The position numbers were made by a program, and so were the translations under genes. From assembly GCA_030760725.1 (NCBI GenBank), contig JASWHV010000019.1:37885944-37949943 (forward strand): DNA of 64,000 nucleotides, read 5' to 3'. Below are positions 11,744-24,242 of the stretch, piece after piece; within the stretch, counting starts at the first letter, position 1, and every line of letters begins with the position of its first letter. A model generated the notes under the pieces. That model was not told the DNA's origin and ran no database searches. It saw only the letters and a list, made by a program, of their open reading frames with translations. The DNA is from Neostapfia colusana (taxonomy: Eukaryota > Streptophyta > Magnoliopsida > Poales > Poaceae).

Positions 11744-14488
11744 TGTAAAAGCCCAAGAAAAGGGACTTGCAAAAACATTTCATCACCTCACAACACAACA
11801 GTTTTGTGGTGAATATATTGTGAAGAGCAAGTAACCTCCATGAAAAGGGTGTTGGTTCAAACTTTCCACACATATGATAACACATGAGAGGTTGTTCTAA
11901 AACCAACTTAGAGTCATTTACATGTTTGGACCCTAGTTAGATTAAGACCACTGAGTTGGAGTACTCAAGTGCAATGGGAGGGTTTGAAAATCAGAATTTG
12001 AACTAATGCCCAACTCAAAATTCAAATCAGGGGAGGACATAATGGTAATTCAAAACTGTTGTATTCAAACTCTTGGTTGCAGCAGCTAACACAAGAATCA
12101 AAGTGCATATTTGGATTCCTTAGGTCCAAATTAGTGGGTAAGCAAAGTTTCAGAAATTTTTTAAAAGGTTTGCTACCCATTTTTCCAAAAAGGATCCAAA
12201 TGTGCAAAGAATTCAAATATACATTTGAATTTGGGGGAAATTTGTCCAACCATACAAATGTAGCTCTGTTTGAGACTCTAAACATTTGAATTCATCACTT
12301 GCCAAGTTTTGGGGATCTTTTGAGAGAAGGGGGTACTGACCAGTGGGGCCCACATGTCATTGGGAGAGGTTAAAAATGCACAGAGATCAACAGCCTTCGG
12401 GGTTAAGTCTTGCACTCGGATCAGAGCCGAGATTTCCACCGTGAGTCACCGAGGAGCACCGGGCGACAGCTCCTGCTCCCCCTTCTCGCGCTGGCAAGCT
12501 CCTCGTGGGGGGGGGGGGGGTCTTAACTCTCAGCCGTGCCCCAGCTCGCCACAGCACCGAGACGACCCCCAGCCACCGTCCTCTCGCACGACAGAACGCC
12601 GAGGAGCAGCCGCCGTGATCAAGTCGCTCGGGAGCGATTTCCTCTCGGGTGCAAACATCGGCAACCCAGCAAACCAGCATTCCCAAACATCCCATGACCT
12701 CCCCGCACCAGTTCCAGTCGAGCTGAGCCACCACAACCCGAGCAAACGGTGTTCTTCGCGGCGGCCGGGAAGAACCGAGCAATGGTGCTCCCGTGGGCAG
12801 CTCGACAGAGGGTTTTTCATGACCAAGAAAGAGCGGTTTTGGACATGCCCAGGCTCCACGCCGCTCAACCCTAAAGCCTAGACCAAGTGACCGATCATCG
12901 CCGATGAATTTCGCAAAAAACTTCCAGCCGGTGCAGAACCACCTTCTGGTAAGAAACCCGCAAATTCCCGACGTATACTTTCTTAGAGCACATCATACTG
13001 CACTCACAGGAGCTAGACTTGACGGCGCCCAAGTTTACTTCGCAACCCTAGCGTGATTTTGGCGGTAGCCGGCGTATTTCTCGGTTTTCCAACCGCGGTT
13101 ATGGAGGGAAGGATCGGGCTCACGGTGACGGCTAAGTTAGAGCTCTCCCCGATCCTTTGCATGGCCCTTTCGACCTTCCCTGAGATCCCCCGATGCTGAA
13201 GAGCACTCCCACCGAGGTTTTGGCGGGCTAAGTTGGCCGGGTGACATAGCCGAAATGACCCCGAGCCGCTGCACCGTCGCCGGCTAGGTTTGGGCCACCG
13301 CCGGCCGGAGAAGTTGGCGCCATCGTGTTCAGCGCACGAAATTAGGCCCAGGAGGCGAGTTTCCGGCCGAGAGGCGGCCTGGAAGCAGGGTCCGGTGAGC
13401 TTCAGTGAGGTGCCGGCGAGGGGGCGGCGCGGGAAAAGGGGCTGGCGTGAGGAAGAAGACGAGCCGGCCGGGCCCGCTCGTCAGTCGCTCAATACACAGT
13501 GTGGGGATTTTCTGTTGCACCGTATCATCTGTGACAATGCGGAGAACAGTCCTGTGGCCCCGTGTTGTGTAGCCAAGGAGGTGACACGTGGGGGCCGGGC
13601 CCGCTGTCAGGGATTTGAACTTTTGCCGGTTGATTCGAATTCCAGAATTTCCCCAAACTTTAGGGCCTCACAACTTATGCTAGGAAGATCCAAATTTAGT
13701 AATTCAAATTGGGTTGGATTCCTCTTGAATAGCTCTATCCAAATATGCAACTTAATTTGTATGAAACCCAGTATTTAATTCTGGAAAATTCTTTAAAGCT
13801 TTTCAGCAAAAGAATTTTAGAGGGACTTTGGTTCATCCAAACATCCTCAAATTTTGCCAGGCTATTCTTTAGGATGTTAGTGAACACCTGTAAAAGCTTC
13901 AGACCATTTGGAGTTGATTTGATCAGGGCAATTCAGATTTGAAGGTGCTGTGTTCAATTGAATACAGAAACATTTTCAGAGAATTTCCAAAAACTTGGAA
14001 ATTCAGTTCTGGACAAACCTTAGCTCCACAAATGCTAGGAAAATTCATGTAAACTCTATGATCTATAATTGAAAATTTAGTTCACTAAGTTGGGCATGAA
14101 CAGGGGTGTTATCTCAGAATTAATCCTTCTTTGCTTATTTGCTAAGAGAATTAATCTGAAAAAAACCACTCAACGAAAAGTGCTAATTTTTGGTCGAGAG
14201 GGTTCTCTTGTAACAAGGAACTCACACAAAAATTCTCAGCTCCATTGGAGCTCTGGATGACCCCTGTTCTATTTAACCACTTGAGTTGATCAATATGGAA
14301 GAGGGGGGAAACCACTTAGCACTTCATCATGTGCTTAGGTCCAAACCCAAACCACTAGCCCCAGTTTCATTTTAAATTCTTGAACAGAGTTCCAGTTGTT
14401 AAAAACTTTTTATTAGAACTTGTAGTAGAAGCATTACAACAAACTCATGTGCATATTCATTAACATGTAGTATTTCATTAACGTGTAG

Positions 14489-14569
14489 TCGCTGAAGGCG
14501 AGGAAGCTCCGGAGGTACTCGACTTCCTACTTCCGGAATAAGAACTAACTACTGACCAGCAGCAACAAG
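14489..14569 (+). other. LTR exon-like segment alpha, copy in G (81 nt)
   Basis: It runs from after ATGTAG-type acceptor (GTGTAG|TCGCT) to a GC-type donor (CAACAAG|GCAAGC). It encodes VAEGEEAPEVLDFLL... in the frame shared with B, C, D and H, but has one TAA within it (LPE-stop-ELTT). Differences from C and H are mostly at third codon positions or conservative, and copies differ in length only by whole codons, except one 1-nt deletion in B's left LTR. Function unknown; possibly an internal exon of an LTR-embedded gene. Confidence 0.5.
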
Positions 14570-15594
14570 GCAAGCCCCGGTTTGCATTAACTTCTTTTAT
14601 CAAGTTTTACTTTGTTCACATGTCTAGTGTGAAGTATGAATGTGCATTAGGTGTAGTATAGATGGAACCCCACTTGCATGACCAGAATTTTTCCATAAGA
14701 GTGAGGGTAGTGTCTAAGACCTCGAGTAGACAGGCTATGCTTAATGATTCATAGGACTTTGGTACAAGTCGAGTAGTTGGAATCCACTCGCGAGTTCGGC
14801 TTGGGACACACGGGATTGGTTCGAGTGATGTGATATCACTTTAGTAATGAAAATGGTACTAGGCAGGGCTAGGGCGCAGCAAGAGGAAGTCTTGTGTGCG
14901 CGGCCCTGTCCATGTCGATTGAGGGCCGATCCGTGTGCTGCCCTGCTGAACAAGTATTGAACGTACCGAAGGCATATCGGATATATGGGCCCCAAGAAAC
15001 TGATGTAGCCTAAACCGCCAGGCGTCGAGGCATAACACACCGATTTATAGGTGTAGGCTGAGGGCAGCAAGGTGGAAATCTGCTAACGGGCATAGAGAGA
15101 TGCTCCGTGTAGGAAACTTCCTGCTCATTTCGGTGCGACCGGTTCGACGTTTGGGCTGTTGGGTGAAAGGTTGTCCCGTATGACATCGAGTGAGCGTGCT
15201 GTGCAGCTCCACGGGTGGGCGTACGTGACGTGCTCTTTAGGTTTCCCTGCAGGTGTATATTGAGTCGATTCGCCATCCCTCGCGGTGACGAGTACCGCTT
15301 GTTCACTGTGTCGTAACATAGTTAATGTATGAAATGTTATGCTTCAATATTGCTGTCATGATATAATTGTATTGCTACATGTGTGCCACCAAATAGGGCT
15401 TACTAAATTTCAGATTTCCGAACTGTTAACTTGTGGCTAAAAGATGAACTAAGGATGAACTTGTAGGCGTGTCCACTTATGCACTGTTACTCTCCTATGT
15501 CATTGTACACCTCATGTAGAGTTTCATGCCTAGGTGAGTCGGTTAAGTCTTGTTGAGCCCTCATGCTCATGGTTGCTGCTTAAGTGTTTTTCAG

Positions 15595-15692
15595 GTGAGG
15601 AGCCACCCACGGACTCGGGTTACGAGTCCACCAGCGAGGGTTACCCTCCGCCGGGGACTACGGCTGAGTGGGAGCCATACACGCCGCGCTGA
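15595..15692 (+). other. LTR exon-like segment beta, copy in G (98 nt, with stop)
   Basis: Preceded by GTTTTTCAG (acceptor-like, ends 15594). It encodes an acidic, proline-rich tail beginning GEEPPTDSGYEST and ending EWEPYTPR, then TGA at 15690-15692. AATAAA follows at 15790-15795. Joined to segment alpha at the putative 1,025-nt GC-AG intron (14570-15594), the frame is continuous. The copies in B and D have the same 98-nt length. Confidence 0.5.
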
Positions 15693-15953
15693 GCTGAGAT
15701 GTGCAGCTAGTGTGGGTTGCCTAGGGCTGGGCAACCGACTTTTGCTAGATAGACGGGCGTGAGTTGTACAAAAGAAACTTCCGCTGTGTAATAAAGACTC
15801 TAGTTTGTAACTGAGCAGTGTACTACTTTGTACATTCAGTTTGTTTTCCCGTGTAATATAATGTGTCCTTATGACGTGTGCTGTCGGGTGTCGCATCGTG
15901 CGGCAACACCCTCTGCGATCCTGGATGGGCGGATCCCGGTCCGACACAAGAGC

Positions 15954-17339
15954 GAAAATTGAGATCGAATTTGAGAGTGCCTTACCGGAAGGTCGGTTTA
16001 TGCTCGCCGGAGAACTTTTCTCGAATTCGTGCTCTGTCGTCCATGTCATGGCCTGAGCTTCGGAGGTGAGCATCACCGAGTACTAGCGCATCCAAAACTG
16101 CTCGTGCTCAGGGACGAGAAGCTCTCTGTAGAGCTGTCCACGGGAGACCTCTCCGTCGGTTTCTCTCGGCCATTACTAGGTATTGGTGTGCTCGGCCGAG
16201 GAGGGTTTAGCGCGCTCGGTGGTGCATCCATGAGGTGGTAGACGATCACAGGGTGCCGTTTTTCTCTTCACTGGGTGCAGTTCGAGTGAGAGCAGCCATC
16301 TCCCGAGGAAAACCAAGGTGGCGGCGCCGGAGAGGCTCTGTTCTGTGTGAGAGGGAGAGGGCGTCGGTGTCAGGTTTGTGAGCAATGAGAGCCACGTCTG
16401 GATCTGCTGATCACGTTGAGAATTCCAGGTAGAAGCTCCAGCTGCTGAGGAGGTGTCCCGACCACCCCTCGGTGTCGCCCGGAGCTCGCTCGGCTCGGTT
16501 GCTTCGAGTGTGTTACAAGCAAGGGAAACAGCACCCGGTTGGCTCAGCTGTGGTCGAGTAGATTGCGCTGAGTGTTTGGGAACAGTGAAGCTGGTCGCCA
16601 GCATGAAGAGGAAACAGGGCGGTGGCCTCGGGGCTGCATGTGGTGGCACCCGGGGAGGAGCCACGGTTGAGCCCGTGTCTGAACAGAGACGTCGGTTGCT
16701 TAGGTGTGAACAGAGAAACAACAGATCAATTACTTCAGTTGCTAGTTTCCCTTCCAATGACATGTGGGTCCCACCTTTAGGACCCCCTTATCCCCTCAAT
16801 CTTCCTCAAGGTTGGAACTGACTCCCTTCAATTGTGGAAAAATTTTAACCCGACCTGAATTTGAAGATTTCGACAGGTTTCATCCCATTTGACATTTGAA
16901 TTTGAATTCCTATACAATTTAAAGTCCTTTTGACAAATGGGTTGCAAATCATTTCTAGAGTTCATTAAACTTTGCCCACCCACTTATTTGTACCTAAGGA
17001 ATTCAAGTATGAACTCAGATTTTTGTTTTAGCTGCTGCAAATGAGGTTTTGAGAACAACAGTTTGCATTCGTATTTGTTGCCCTCATTTGAAATTTGAAC
17101 TGAGTAATTTGAGTTCAAACTCTGAATTTCATTTCCCCTGGCACATGATAGCTTACACATGGGTTTTACTTAACTTTGTCCCCCAAACACTCACTTGATC
17201 CTAGGCGAGAGTGGTGGGACACTCATGTGTATCATCACATGTAAAAAAAATTAAACAAGTCCCAATTTTTTTACAAACTTGAAACCAAAGGGTGTTCCCA
17301 CTTCAGTTCCTTTGTACTCAAAATTTTGGGACCTTTACA
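15954..17339 (-). repeat. Element F 5' LTR, U3 side (part 2 of 2)
   Basis: Continuation of F's LTR after solo LTR G. It holds part of the GC-rich core (to about 16760, closing with a GTGGGACCCACATGTCATT motif on the minus strand) and an AT-rich U3 block ending TTTACA at 17339. ORFs such as 16176-16763 minus and 16453-16821 plus overlap each other and show no domain, so they are not called. Confidence 0.82.
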
Positions 17340-20300
17340 GCCCAGCCCTAGGCAACCCACACTAGCTGCACTCCTCAGCTCAGCGCGGCGTGTACAGCTC
17401 CCACTCAGGCATGGTCCCCGACGGAGGGTAACCCTCGCTGGTGGACTCGTAACCCAAGTCTGTGGGTGGCTCCTCACCTGAAAAACACTTAAGCAGCAAC
17501 CATGAGCACGAGGGATCAACAAGACTTAACCGACTCATCTAGGCATGAAACTCTACATGTAGGGTACAATGAACATGGGACGGTAAGATTGCAGCAAATG
17601 GACCCGCCTACAAGTTCATCCTTAGTTCATCTTTTAGCCAAAAGTTAACAGTTCATGAATATAAAATTTAGTGAGCAATATTTGGTGGCACACATGTAAG
17701 AATACAATTATATCATAACAGCAATATTGAATCATCACATTTCATACATTAGCCTACGTCATGACTCAGTGAACCAGCGGTACTCATCACCACGAGGGAT
17801 GGCGAATCGACTCGCTATACACCTGCAGGGATACCCAAAGAGCACGTCACGTACGCCCACCCGTGGAGCTGCACAGCACACTCACTCGATGCCGTACGGG
17901 ACAACATTTCACCCAACAGCCCAAATGTTGAACCGGTCGCACCGAAACGAGCAGGAGGTTCCCTACACGGAGCATCTCTCTATGCCTGTAAGCATATTTC
18001 CACCTTCCTGCCCTCAGCCTACACCTATAAATTGGTGCGTTATGCCTCGACGCCCGGAGGTATAGGTTACATCGGTTTATCGCGCCCATATATCCGATAT
18101 GCCTTTGGTACGTTCAATACTTGTTCAGCAGGGCCACACACGGATCGGTCCTCTATCGACACGGACAGGGCTGCGCACACAGGACTTCCTCTTGCTGCGC
18201 CCTAGCCCCTGCCTAGTCTCATTTTCGTTACTAAAGTGATCTCACCTCACTCGAACCAATCCCGTGTGTCCCCAACCTAACTCGTGAGTAGATTCCAACT
18301 ACTCGACTTGTAACGAAGTCCTATGAATCATTAAGCATAGCCTGTCTACTCGAAGTCTTAGACACTACCCTCACTCTTATAGGCAACTTCTGGTTATGCA
18401 AGTGGGGTTCCATCCATCCTACACCTAGTGCACATTCATACTTTACACTAGACATGTAAACAAAGCAAAACTTTATAAAAGGGTTGATGCAAACCGGGGC
18501 TTGCCTTGTTCTGCTGGTCAGTGGTTATGGCTTCATCCGGAAGAAGGAAGTCGAGCACTTCCGGAGTCTCCTCACCTTTAGCGACTACACGTTAATGAGA
18601 TACTACATGTCAATTCAAATGCAATGTGTAAACTTGAATAAGTAATTACTCTAACTCTAGTTAGCCCTCCCCTTTGGCTCTGAAATTTTTATGGTGGCTT
18701 GGTAAGGTCCTAACTCGAGTCTTGACCAAGTATCATTTGAAACAAAGTTCATTTGAGCTTTGTACAAATAAAAGCCTATTTAGTCAATATTAGAGTCTCT
18801 AAGTAACTCCAGGGGTTTTCATGGCCCCAACCATTACTTTCTGGAAACTAGAATTTGAGATGGTTCTAATGGAATTGGTTTCATGTCATTTGAAGAATCC
18901 TAGAGGAAGTTATGCCCTAAACAAGATTTGAGAAAATCTGAAAAATGTTTCTGTACATTTTTCTATTTTCTCAGGGCAGTCCTCTTAATCACCCCATTTG
19001 GGGGACTAAATGAACTTGGATGGGTCTGAAACTTTTACTGTGACTCCAGGATTTTCCAGTAAACCTCTCAGCCAAACATCAGAATTTTTCATAAAGTAAT
19101 TCTCCAGATAAATTCCTAACAGTTTAAATTTAGGGAATTAATTCTGGAAAACTATTTAGTTTCATGAGAAGAAATTTGTATTTCTGGAAAGTACTCACAA
19201 TTCTGAGTTCAGCAAAATTTGGTTCACTGAATTTGGAGCTTCATAGCCAAAGTTATGAATTCCGAAAGTTCGGGCTGATCCCTGAATTATTTTCCTACAG
19301 AATATCCTTTCCCGCGCTTAATCCGAGGCTGGCAGCGGGGCCCACCCGGTTTCATTTAAACTAACCGCGCTCGCGCACGCTTAACTCAGTGGCTGACACA
19401 TGGGGCCCGCACCTTCGTCTACCTTCCGACGCTGCCGCCCGAGCCACCGGAGCTCCGGCGAGGTCGATGTTCCCGACGATCTAGCTCGCCGGCGACGGTG
19501 AGACTCGCCGCCCACACATAATTTCGGACGCTGAACACGCTGGACACCATGCCGCCGCCGGCTAACCGCCGTAGCTCGCCGGCGACGAGCTCTATGCCTC
19601 TGTGCTACCTCGGCAACACGTTCCCGCCCTCCTGACCACCTCCTTCGCGTGCTAATCGCGTCACCACGCTCAAGGAGACCTCGGGAAGCTCGGCATGACC
19701 TCAGTTGGGCCCTAAACGGCTGGCAACCTAGACCTCACCGGCTACCCTCCCTTCCGCTGGACTGTTACCGGTGAAACTAGGGGTTTGGATCGGTTGCTCC
19801 TGCGGTTTTCTGCTCGGAGAGACGCGCACGGGTGTATAGAACGTGTGTGAGCTGCAGCTCGACCAGCGGTTGCTCCGGTGCAACGAATTTCGCCGGCGAC
19901 CGATTGCTAACCCTAAGGTGCACCGTGGGGGAAAACTCGGAATTCACTCTCTACCCTGCATGTAACATTGAACGGTTTCCTCCCATAGCTTCCTCACACG
20001 CGGGCGCACCATTTCTTCTCTGGTGGTGGCGCGTGATACCCCCGGGATCGGCCGGTCGTCGGTGATCAGAGAACGGCGTCGAAAACACTCGCGGCGGAGG
20101 CAACTGCGTGGTGGGAGAGCGTCGGTTCAGCCAGTGCACCGTGATAAGGACTGAGTGGGCATTGTGCTGGCACGGTGACTCACGGTTTTCACCGTGCCGT
20201 GGCTTCTTCCACTCGGGCGCGGGAGCAGGAGGTGTCACGTGCTGATCGCCGGCTGCCGAGTGACTCGCCCGAGTTGCCTTCGGTCCTAAGTCCTCTGACC

Positions 20301-20912
20301 AGTGGGCCATCTTCTCCCCTCTAATTTTCCTCCCCCCTGCTGCTGCAAATATCCCAGCTACTGTCCATTGAATGAGTGACTTAACCACCAAGCCACAGTT
20401 TGAATTTGGTTTCCCAAATTTGAAATTTGTTTGGTTAAATTTGCTTCACATTTGAACTGAAATTAAAATTCAGTTTTGAATAAGTGCAAATTTAGCTCCC
20501 GACAAGATGAACTCCAATGGGGATTAAAATTGGTAGACTAACTCAGAAAAATGTGCTGAGTTTGAATATGAAGCCAACTTTTGAATCCAAGTGATGAAAG
20601 TTGCTGCAATTTGAATTTACATTCAAATTGGCCTCTTTTTAAAATGCTTCCAAAAGTGCCTCAAAAAGTGTTGGATTTGCATGAAATTTGGCCTGAACCT
20701 TCCCAAACTATTTAAGTTCTAATGGTGACCTCAACCTCTCATGTTCATGTGTAGAAATCCTAGTTTGTGGAAGTTAGGGCTTTCCCCTCTAATCACCCTT
20801 TTGATGGAGGTTACTTGCTCATCACAAGTCTGCACAAAATATCCACAACAAAAGCTGTGGTGTTGTGAGGTGATGAAAAATTCTTGCAAGTCCATTTTCT
20901 TGGGATTTTACA
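17340..20912 (-). repeat. Element B 3' LTR (left copy, first 217 bp off-window)
   Basis: It matches the right copy 26801-28966 plus 59397-60806 throughout; in a hand-compared stretch of about 155 bp near 18660/28120, roughly five bases differ. It contains segment beta (17380-17477, intact frame) and segment alpha (18505-18584, 80 nt, so one base has been lost). The GC core spans about 19310-20330. The uninterrupted target of D is visible at about 19494-19515 (GACGGTGAGACTCGCCGCC). It ends ATTTTACA at 20912. Confidence 0.88.
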
Positions 20913-20947
20913 TCACTCCCCCCTTAAAAGAATCTCGTCCCGAGATT
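20913..20947 (-). other. Element B polypurine tract and adjacent hairpin
   Basis: On the minus strand AATCTCGGGACGAGATT (20947-20931) is an inverted repeat with 7-bp arms and a 3-nt loop, followed by CTTTTAAGGGGGGAGTGA and then the LTR (TGTAAAATCCC). The purine run is the expected primer for plus-strand cDNA. The same hairpin is present in C and D. Confidence 0.85.
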
Positions 20948-21051
20948 ACAAAAGAAGAGACAGCGATGCAATATGAACTTACCCGTGCTGAGACGCCATG
21001 AACTCCGGGTAATTTGAGCGAAGGAATTCCTCACTCTCCCACGTCGCTTCT

Positions 21052-22077
21052 TCAGCGGTGTGGAACTTCTTCATGCTTGTTGGAAGTCAGGAGTAATTCC
21101 ACAATGAAATCCATGCTCACATCTTCCCATTTCCATGCCGGGATTTTCAGGGGTTGCAGCAGCCCTGATTTCCTCATATGATCAGCTTTCACTCGTCTAC
21201 ACGTATCACACTCGGATACGTACTTAGCCACTTCCCGCTTCATCCGTGTCCACCAAAATTTGTTTTTCAAATCTTGGTACATTTTGTTGCTACCCGGATG
21301 AATGGAGTATTTAGACAAGTGAGCTTCGTCAAGAATCTTTTTCCCCAGCTCGATATCTCGGGGTACGACTATGCGGTCATTGAACCACAGCGTCCCCTCA
21401 TCATCCTTCCAGAAACATTTGATTTCCCTGTTGTCTATCCGCCTCCGGAGATGTGCCATACCCTTATCAACCTCCTGAGCTGCAATGATGTCCTCCCTAA
21501 TGGTAGGGATGAGGGCCAGGTTGTAGAGCGATCCATAAGGAACCAAGTATAAACTCGGGTCTTCCTCCTCCACCGGTGTAATGGTGAGGTTATGGACATG
21601 TGACTTCCGACTCAGCGTGTCGGCAACCACATTTGCCTTACCGGGGTGGTAATGAATCTCAATCTCATTGTCTTTTATTAGCTCTAACCACCTCCTTTGC
21701 CTCATATTCAGCTCCTTCTGGGTGAAAATGTACTTCAAGCTCTTGTGGTCGGTGTAGAGATGCACCAAATTCCCCAAGAGATAGTGCATCCACATTTTCA
21801 GCACCAACACCACAGCAGCAAGCTCAAGATCATGAGTCGGATAGTGCTGCTCATGGTTCCGAAGCTGGCGTGAGCCATATGCGACCACACGTCCTTCCTG
21901 CATCAGCACGCAGCCGAGCCCAATACCGGACGCGTCACAATACACGTCGAAGGGCTTGGTTGTATCCGGTTGAGCTAAGACCGGGGCTGTTGTGAGATGC
22001 TTCACTAATGCTTGGAACGCTCCTTCACACGCCGTGTTACAAACATATTTTGTTCCCTTTTTCAGCAACTCTGTCAT
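21052..22077 (-). pseudogene. Element B pol: RT end, RNase H and truncated integrase
   Basis: A 341-residue open segment. It begins in the RT connection region (MTELLKKGTKYV), continues through RNase H (DVYCDASGIGLG near residue 45, YTDHKSLKYIF near 110) and reaches the integrase HHCC zinc domain (HLSKYSIHPG...CDTC, about residues 250-295) and WEDVSMDFIV near 325. It then stops abruptly. Compared with element D, about 1 kb is missing at 21060-21075, with a few unmatched filler bases at the junction. The missing part holds the second D and E of the DDE catalytic triad and most of the chromodomain, so this copy cannot encode an active integrase. The upstream stop is TGA at 22123-22125. Confidence 0.85.
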
Positions 22078-22122
22078 CGGCTTAGCAAGCTTGGAGAAGC
22101 TTGGAATGAATCTCCGATAGTA

Positions 22123-23280
22123 TCACACAAAACCGAGGAAGCTTCTGACTTCATGGACTGAAGTGGGAGTTTTCCATTTCAACACTTGTTCGATTTTGCT
22201 TGGGTCAACCGCAATGCCTTCCGCTGAGATAATATGTCCCAAAAATGGCACTTGGCTGATCCAAAACTCACATTTACTGAACTTGGCATATAGCTTATGG
22301 TCCCTTAGGCGTTGAAGAACAATCCTCAAATGTTCGGCGTGTTCTGCTTTTGTCTTGGAATAAACCAAGATATCATCAATGAACACCACCACGAACTTGT
22401 CCAGCTCCGGCATGAACACCGAGTTCATGAGATACATGAAATGGGCTGGAGCATTAGTGAGACCGAAAGACATGATGAGATAATCATATAAGCCATATCT
22501 CGTCGAGAAGGCCGTCTTCGGGATATCCTGCGTCAGGATCTTTATCTGATGATATCCAGAGCGAAGGTCCATCTTGGAGAACACACTTGCACCCACAAGT
22601 TGATCAAACAAAATGTCAGTGCGGGGCAGTGGGTTCTTATTCTTGATGGTGATGGCGTTGAGCGGCAGGTAGTCCACAGACAGCCTCAAGGTTTCATCCT
22701 TCTTCTTCACGAACAGTGCCGAGCATCCCCAAGGCGAGGAACTCGGCCTACTGAAACCATTGCTCAACAAATCATTAATCTGCTCTTTCAGTTCAGCCAG
22801 CTCGTTCGGAGCCATTTTGTATGGCCTCCGGGAGATACGAATAGTCCCGGGTGCAAGCTCGATCTTGAACTTGACATCCCGCTCAGGTGGCATGCCCGGA
22901 AGATCATCTGGAAACACTTCGGGGTATTCCCGGACTACGGGGATGTCCTCTAACTTGAGAGCTTCAGTATTATTAATTTCTGAAACTTCCCAGACTGGAT
23001 TATCTAATATGAGGGACTGCGGATGGTGTAGTGGGGAGTTGAGGTGAACCGTCCGTGATAAAGTTTCCAGGACAGCGCCATGATAGCTTAGCCATGACAT
23101 TCCTAAGAATGCATCAATCTTTTGCCCCTCAAGAATAATCATAGTGGTGGGATATATTTTCCCACCTAAGCACAATGGTGCTTTCGGAACCATCATAGTT
23201 GCTGAAATCTTTACTCCCGGTGAGCAGATCATATAAAGAACACTCAGTTGGAAAGGCTTCCAGTTGATGCTTAACCACAT
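22123..23280 (-). pseudogene. Element B pol: protease end and reverse transcriptase
   Basis: A 385-residue open segment. From about residue 30 it resembles the protease C-terminal region (APLCLGGKIYP, then ILEGQKID and MSWLSYHGAVL), then RT from about residue 150 with FKIELAPGT, VDYLPLNAI, SKMDLRSGYHQIKI, and the catalytic FIDDILVYS near residue 300. It ends with TGA at 22123-22125 in the RT connection (RSFLGF). Its first residues before about 23230 are out of frame with the protease active site, which is in the 23129-23464 frame, so a small frameshift lies near 23230. Confidence 0.85.
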
Positions 23281-23464
23281 ATGATGTACTTATAAAGTTG
23301 TGGGTTGCACCAGAATCAAATAATATGATGATGGCTCGATCGTTGAGAGTGAACATACCCGCCAGCACGTTGTCTCCCTCTGGGGCGTCCTCATTGTCGA
23401 GGTTGCGAACGCCCCAGTCCGCTGACCAACCTTCTTGACTGGAGGTTGGCCTCGAGCACCGCAC
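23129..23464 (-). pseudogene. Element B protease active-site segment
   Basis: It carries the linker after the zinc knuckle and the aspartic protease active site FDSGATHNFIST near residue 50, followed by VVKHQLEAFPTECS. After that the frame diverges from D. The protease matures the polyprotein. Frameshifts lie on both sides: about 23400-23460 toward gag and about 23230 toward RT. Confidence 0.78.
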
Positions 23465-24242
23465 TGGACTGGGCTTGCCCGCTGCTCTGCTGCCCCTGGG
23501 GACAGTCCTTCATGAAATGGCCCACCTGGCCACACGTGAAACAAGTGTAGCGGGGCGGTCCTCTGCTGATCGGCGGATGGAAACCCGGGGTGCGTTGTGG
23601 AGGTGGAAACACCCAGGGTGCCATCTGCTGCTGCTGCTGCTGCTGCTGTTGCGGTCGCGGTGGTGGCATCGGCGGTCGGAACGGGGATGGCTGAAAAGAT
23701 CGACCCCCGAACAGTTGAGGTCGCACCGGTGGATGCCACTGCTGTCTGGATGGTGTCCGATACACCATGCGGTACTTCTGGGGAGCGCCACCCCCACTGC
23801 TGGGTGGAGCGCTGCGCTTCCGCTGCTCAGCCGCCAATTCTCGCTGAGCGTCCTCTTGCATGATCGTGGCATTGACGAGGTCGTTGAAGGTGCTGCGATT
23901 CCATTGAACGAGATGCGTCTTCATCTCGGGGTGTAACCCCCGATAGAAGTGCTCTTGTTTCTTCTCCTCGGTGGAGACGTAGTCTGACGCATATTGCGCC
24001 AGATGGTTGAAGGCACGGGAGTAGTCATGGGCACTCCTCCCGCCCTGCTTAAGCTCCAAGAATTCTTGGAACTTCCTCTTCATTATCCCGGGAGGGATAT
24101 GGTAGGCGCGGAACGCCTCCCGGAACTCTTCCCACTCCATGGCATGACCAGCCAGACGTGAGGGACATAGTTCACCCACCACGCACCAGCGGCACCGTGA
24201 AGTTGCTGTGCCGCAAACAGAGTCTTCTGCCACTCTGTACAT
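23391..24242 (-). pseudogene. Element B gag C-terminal half with polyQ and zinc knuckle
   Basis: A 283-residue open segment: the conserved gag block MEWEEFREAFRAYHIPPG near residue 35, EFLELKQGGRSAHDYSRAF near 65, a glutamine run of nine encoded by a (CTG)n repeat at about 23626-23648, and a CCHC knuckle CFTCGQVGHFMKDCP near residue 235. The real gag start is upstream at 24610 in another frame; a frameshift near 24165 separates the halves. The knuckle binds genomic RNA for packaging. Confidence 0.82.

Larger units (their letters stand above)
11739..15953 (+). mobile_element. Element G: solo LTR with agagc target duplications
   Basis: The LTR proper is 11744-15948 (4,205 bp), from TGTAAAAGCCC to ...GGTCCGACACA, flanked by agagc at 11739-11743 and 15949-15953. 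No internal region, primer site or polypurine tract is present, so this is a solo LTR, normally explained by recombination between the two LTRs of a full element. It lies in plus orientation inside F's LTR. Its ends match B and D, but the block at about 13640-14400 matches element A far better, so it is a mosaic. A run of 14 G lies at 12507-12520. The 12354-12881 ORF lies in the GC-rich core and has no recognisable domain. Confidence 0.93.
8949..17339 (-). mobile_element. Element F: minus-strand gypsy element, only leader stub and 5' LTR visible
   Basis: A fragment of B/D-like leader (8949-9387), a primer site (9388-9399) and an LTR (9403-17339) interrupted by solo LTR G. The LTR ends ...CCTTTACA at 17339 and the next bases (gcccagccctagg) are the continuation of element B's left LTR, matching B's right copy from 26801. 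F is therefore inserted in B's LTR; gcccа-type flank 17340-17344 is the expected target duplication, with its partner off-window. F's gag-pol lies off the left edge beyond A. Confidence 0.85.

Noticed and set aside
12354..12881. 175-residue plus-strand ORF in the GC-rich core of solo LTR G
   Set aside because: It overlaps two long minus-strand ORFs, has low-complexity composition and no domain, and lies where GC-rich sequence opens frames by chance. It could be a first exon of the putative LTR gene, but no homologous frame is seen in the other families.
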